Origin: a virus
Strand: one strand, 5' to 3'
IMG/VR virus record: IMGVR_UViG_3300025525_000006
Span: 1-22,310 of that record
DNA: 22,310 bases
A model generated the notes under the pieces. It was given only the letters and a program-made list of their open reading frames with translations. It was not told the DNA's origin and did not search any database. This document shows positions 20,087 to 22,310 of this stretch, one piece after another. How positions within the stretch are numbered: position 1 is the stretch's first letter; the number at the start of each line of letters is the position of its first letter. Made by a program: the position numbers and the translations under genes.

Positions 20087-21636
20087 TGGCACAGATCCTC
20101 GACCAGTTCGGCCGCCCCATCGAGCGCGCCGCCCTCACCGAACCGCAGACCTCCCGCCTCGGCCACCTGGCGCGGGAGTTCGCCACGCACCCGTCGCGCG
20201 GTCTCACGCCGGGCAGGCTGGCGCGCATCCTCGCCGACGCCGAGCAGGGCGACATCGTCGCGCAGCACGATCTCTTCCTCGACATGGAGGAGAAGGACGG
20301 CCACGTCTTCGCCGAGATGAGCAAGCGCAAGCGCGCCCTGCTGACGCTGGACTGGAACATCGCGCCGCCGCGCAACGCCAGCAAGGCCGAGGAAGACGAC
20401 GCCGCCTGGCTGCGGGAAATGCTGCTCGACGTGCCGGCCCTGGAGGACGTGCTGCTCGACGCGCTCGACGCCATCGGCCACGGCTTCTCCGCGCTGGAGC
20501 TGGAGTGGCAACTGCAGGGCCGCGAATGGCTGCCGAAGTCGGTCACCCACCGGCCGCAGAGCTGGTTCCAGCCCGGCCGCGAGGATCGCAACGAGCTGCG
20601 CCTGCGCGATTACACGCCGGACGGCGCCGAGCTGCGGCCCTTCGGCTGGATCGTGCACACGCACCGGGCGAAGAGCGGCTACCTCACGCGCGGCGGCCTG
20701 CACCGCGTGCTGGCCTGGCCGTATCTGTTCAAGAACTATTCGGTGCGCGACCTCGCCGAGTTCCTGGAAATCTACGGCCTGCCGCTGCGCCTGGGCAAAT
20801 ACCCGTCGGGCGCCTCCGACCAGGAGAAGCTGACCCTGCTGCGCGCGGTCTCCGGCATCGGCCACAACGCCGCCGGCATCATCCCGGAAGGCATGATGAT
20901 CGAGTTCGAGGCGGCGGCGCAGGGGCAGCACGACCCCTTCGCGGCCATGATCGACTGGTGCGAGCGCACGCAGAGCAAGGCGATCCTCGGCGGCACCCTC
21001 ACCAGCCAGGCCGACGGCAAGAGCAGCACCAACGCGCTTGGCAATGTGCACAACGAGGTGCGCCACGATCTGCTGGTCTCAGACGCCATCCAGCTCGCCG
21101 CCACGCTGTCTCGCGACCTGGCCTACCCGTTGCTGGTCATCAACCGGGGACCGCGCGATCCGCGCCGGCTGCCGCGCTTCGTCTTCGACACGCGCGAGCC
21201 GGAGGATCTGTCCCTTTACGCGGAAGCGCTGCCGAAGCTGGTGGGCGTGGGCATGCGGGTGCCCGCCAGCTACGCCCACGACAAGCTGCGCATCCCGGAG
21301 CCGAAGGAAGGCGAGGACGTGCTGGCCGTCCAGGCGCCCGCACCGCAGGAGGCGCTCAGGGTTGCCCTCGCCGCCCTCAAAGCCGGCGCGCCCGCCCAGG
21401 ACGAGTTCGACGTGTTTGCCGACGACATGGCATCCGACTGGGAGCGCGTCACCGCCCCGCTGGTCTCGCCGATCGAGCGCCTGGCGGCCGAGTGCCGCAG
21501 CATCGAGGAGTTCAAGGCCCGCCTGCCGCAGCTGCTGGAGCAAATGGACACGGCCGCCCTGACCGAGGCGCTGGCGCAGGCGCAGTTCGCCGCCGCCGTC
21601 TTCGGCCGCGCCGAGCCGCCGGAGGGTGGACTGTAA
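20086..21636 (+). CDS. Portal protein, DUF935 (Mu gp29)
   Basis: A 516-residue protein of the DUF935 portal family. Typical parts are ILDQFGRPI at the start, DMEEKDGHVFAEMSKRKRAL, LDALDAIGHGFSALELEW, RGGLHRVLAWPYLFKNYSVR and EFLEIYGLPLRLGKYPSGAS. It forms the ring at the capsid vertex through which DNA passes. Length matches Mu gp29. Start and stop overlap the neighbouring genes by one base (TAATG on both sides), so terminase, portal and MuF are translated as a block. Confidence 0.95.
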   Translation: MAQILDQFGRPIERAALTEPQTSRLGHLAREFATHPSRGLTPGRLARILADAEQGDIVAQHDLFLDMEEKDGHVFAEMSKRKRALLTLDWNIAPPRNASKAEEDDAAWLREMLLDVPALEDVLLDALDAIGHGFSALELEWQLQGREWLPKSVTHRPQSWFQPGREDRNELRLRDYTPDGAELRPFGWIVHTHRAKSGYLTRGGLHRVLAWPYLFKNYSVRDLAEFLEIYGLPLRLGKYPSGASDQEKLTLLRAVSGIGHNAAGIIPEGMMIEFEAAAQGQHDPFAAMIDWCERTQSKAILGGTLTSQADGKSSTNALGNVHNEVRHDLLVSDAIQLAATLSRDLAYPLLVINRGPRDPRRLPRFVFDTREPEDLSLYAEALPKLVGVGMRVPASYAHDKLRIPEPKEGEDVLAVQAPAPQEALRVALAALKAGAPAQDEFDVFADDMASDWERVTAPLVSPIERLAAECRSIEEFKARLPQLLEQMDTAALTEALAQAQFAAAVFGRAEPPEGGL

Positions 21637-22310
21637 TGTTGCGCCTGCTCTCCCTGCCGCCCGAGGAGGCGATTGCCTTCTTCCGCCAGAAGGGCTTCAG
21701 GATCGGCTTCGACCACCGCGACGTGTGGCAGGCCGAGCACCAGGCCGCCTTCACGGTGGCCAAGGCCATGCAGCTCGATCTGCTCGCCGACATCCGCGAG
21801 CAGGTCGACGCCGCCATCGAGCTGGGCACCACCTTCGAGACGTTCCGTGCCGCGCTCAAGCCGAATCTGGTCAAGCGCGGCTGGTGGGGGCGGGCGACGA
21901 TGATCGACCCGGCCGACGGCCAGCCCAGGGAAGTCCAGCTCGGCAGCACGCGCCGGCTCAAGGTGATCTACGACACCAACCTGCGCACCGCGCACAGCGA
22001 GGGGCAGTGGGCGCGCATCCAGGAGTCGAAGGCGGCGCTGCCCTATCTCATGTACGACCACACCCCCTCGGCGCATGAGCGCAAGGAGCACGCCGCCTGG
22101 GACGGCCTGGTGCTGCCCGCCGACGACCCGTGGTGGCAGTCGCACTACCCGGTGCGTGCGTGGGGCTGCAAGTGCCGGGTGATCCAGCTCGGCAGCCGCC
22201 AGGTCGAGCGCCTGGGCGCCAAGGTCGGCACGGCGCCGCCGGAGCGTTACCAGGACTACACCAACAAGCGCACCGGCCAGACCAGCCGCGTGCCGGCCGG
22301 GGGCGACCCC
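21636..22310 (+). CDS. MuF-type head morphogenesis protein, 5' part
   Basis: The first 225 residues of a phage Mu gpF (gp30) homologue; the frame is open at the window edge. Characteristic blocks are PPEEAIAFFRQKGF, TNLRTAHSEGQWARI, HAAWDGLVLPADDPWW and VRAWGCKCRVIQL. The protein is a minor head component injected or bound near the portal. Its position after the portal gene is conserved. No truncation is seen within the window; the missing part is simply outside it. Confidence 0.92.
   Translation, partial: MLRLLSLPPEEAIAFFRQKGFRIGFDHRDVWQAEHQAAFTVAKAMQLDLLADIREQVDAAIELGTTFETFRAALKPNLVKRGWWGRATMIDPADGQPREVQLGSTRRLKVIYDTNLRTAHSEGQWARIQESKAALPYLMYDHTPSAHERKEHAAWDGLVLPADDPWWQSHYPVRAWGCKCRVIQLGSRQVERLGAKVGTAPPERYQDYTNKRTGQTSRVPAGGDP

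Larger units (their letters stand above)
604..22310. mobile_element. Mu-like transposable prophage, left portion
   Basis: The content and order are Mu-like: repressor diverging from Ner, MuA-type DDE transposase, MuB-type ATPase, Gam-like protein, GemA, Mor, amidase, then gp25/26/27-like proteins, large terminase, DUF935 portal and MuF head protein. The left boundary is approximate, placed between the tRNA terminator and the first TGGCAC-type site. The right end, with tail genes and the second transposase end, lies beyond the window. No terminal dinucleotide or 5-bp target duplication could be fixed from one end alone. Confidence 0.9.

Noticed and set aside
18119-20092. Long minus-strand open frame of 657 codons
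   Set aside because: It is the mirror of the large terminase in GC-rich DNA, with no family pattern and no ribosome site; the plus strand has clear Walker B and nuclease motifs.

Overview
The window holds the left half of a Mu-like transposable prophage, inserted just downstream of a bacterial tRNA-Phe gene. High GC, codon use and the family mix (BcepMu/Mu-type genes; an amidase, HNH-motif and DUF1353 cassette) suggest a betaproteobacterium, possibly of the Rhodocyclales. That host assignment is inference. The right end of the phage lies beyond the window.

Layout. 1-570 is host DNA: a non-coding stretch, a promoter, tRNA-Phe(GAA) and its terminator. About 604-783 is the presumed left phage end, with three spaced TGGCAC-type sites. 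784-1410 (minus strand) is a repressor sharing its DNA-binding domain with the transposase. 1411-1599 is a divergent operator/promoter region with four copies of an ATGTCCGAAT-like motif. 1600-11261 (plus strand) is the early operon: Ner, a small hypothetical protein, a strong internal terminator, a Gp27-like protein, MuA-type transposase, MuB-type ATPase, many small winged-helix and hypothetical genes, a small HEXXH protein, a Gam-like protein, GemA and the middle-gene activator Mor. 11272-12036 is an AT-richer orphan gene (a possible moron).

12033-12302 is the most interesting stretch. A promoter-like sequence leads into a compact structured RNA that ends in an intrinsic terminator. Two boxes in that RNA are complementary, in the right order, to the leader of the next gene, a Bro-N antirepressor-like protein. 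This is the architecture of the P1/P7 C4 antisense RNA and would be a second immunity switch inside a Mu-like phage.

13273-14548 is a lysis-type cassette (amidase, exported HNH-motif protein, DUF1353). 14551-17286 holds unusual structural or fibre-like genes, including one with eleven tandem 20-residue repeats and one with a signal peptide in front of a fibre-like domain. 17283-22310 is the Mu-type packaging and head block: gp25-like DUF2730, gp26-like winged helix, small terminase (DUF3486), large terminase, portal (DUF935) and a partial MuF head protein.

Nearly all plus-strand genes overlap by ATGA, GTGA or TAATG junctions, which implies long, translationally coupled operons. Control appears layered: repressor and Ner on early transcription, Mor on the middle/late switch, and the proposed antisense RNA on the antirepressor. 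All assignments come from reading motifs in the sequence; no database search was run.
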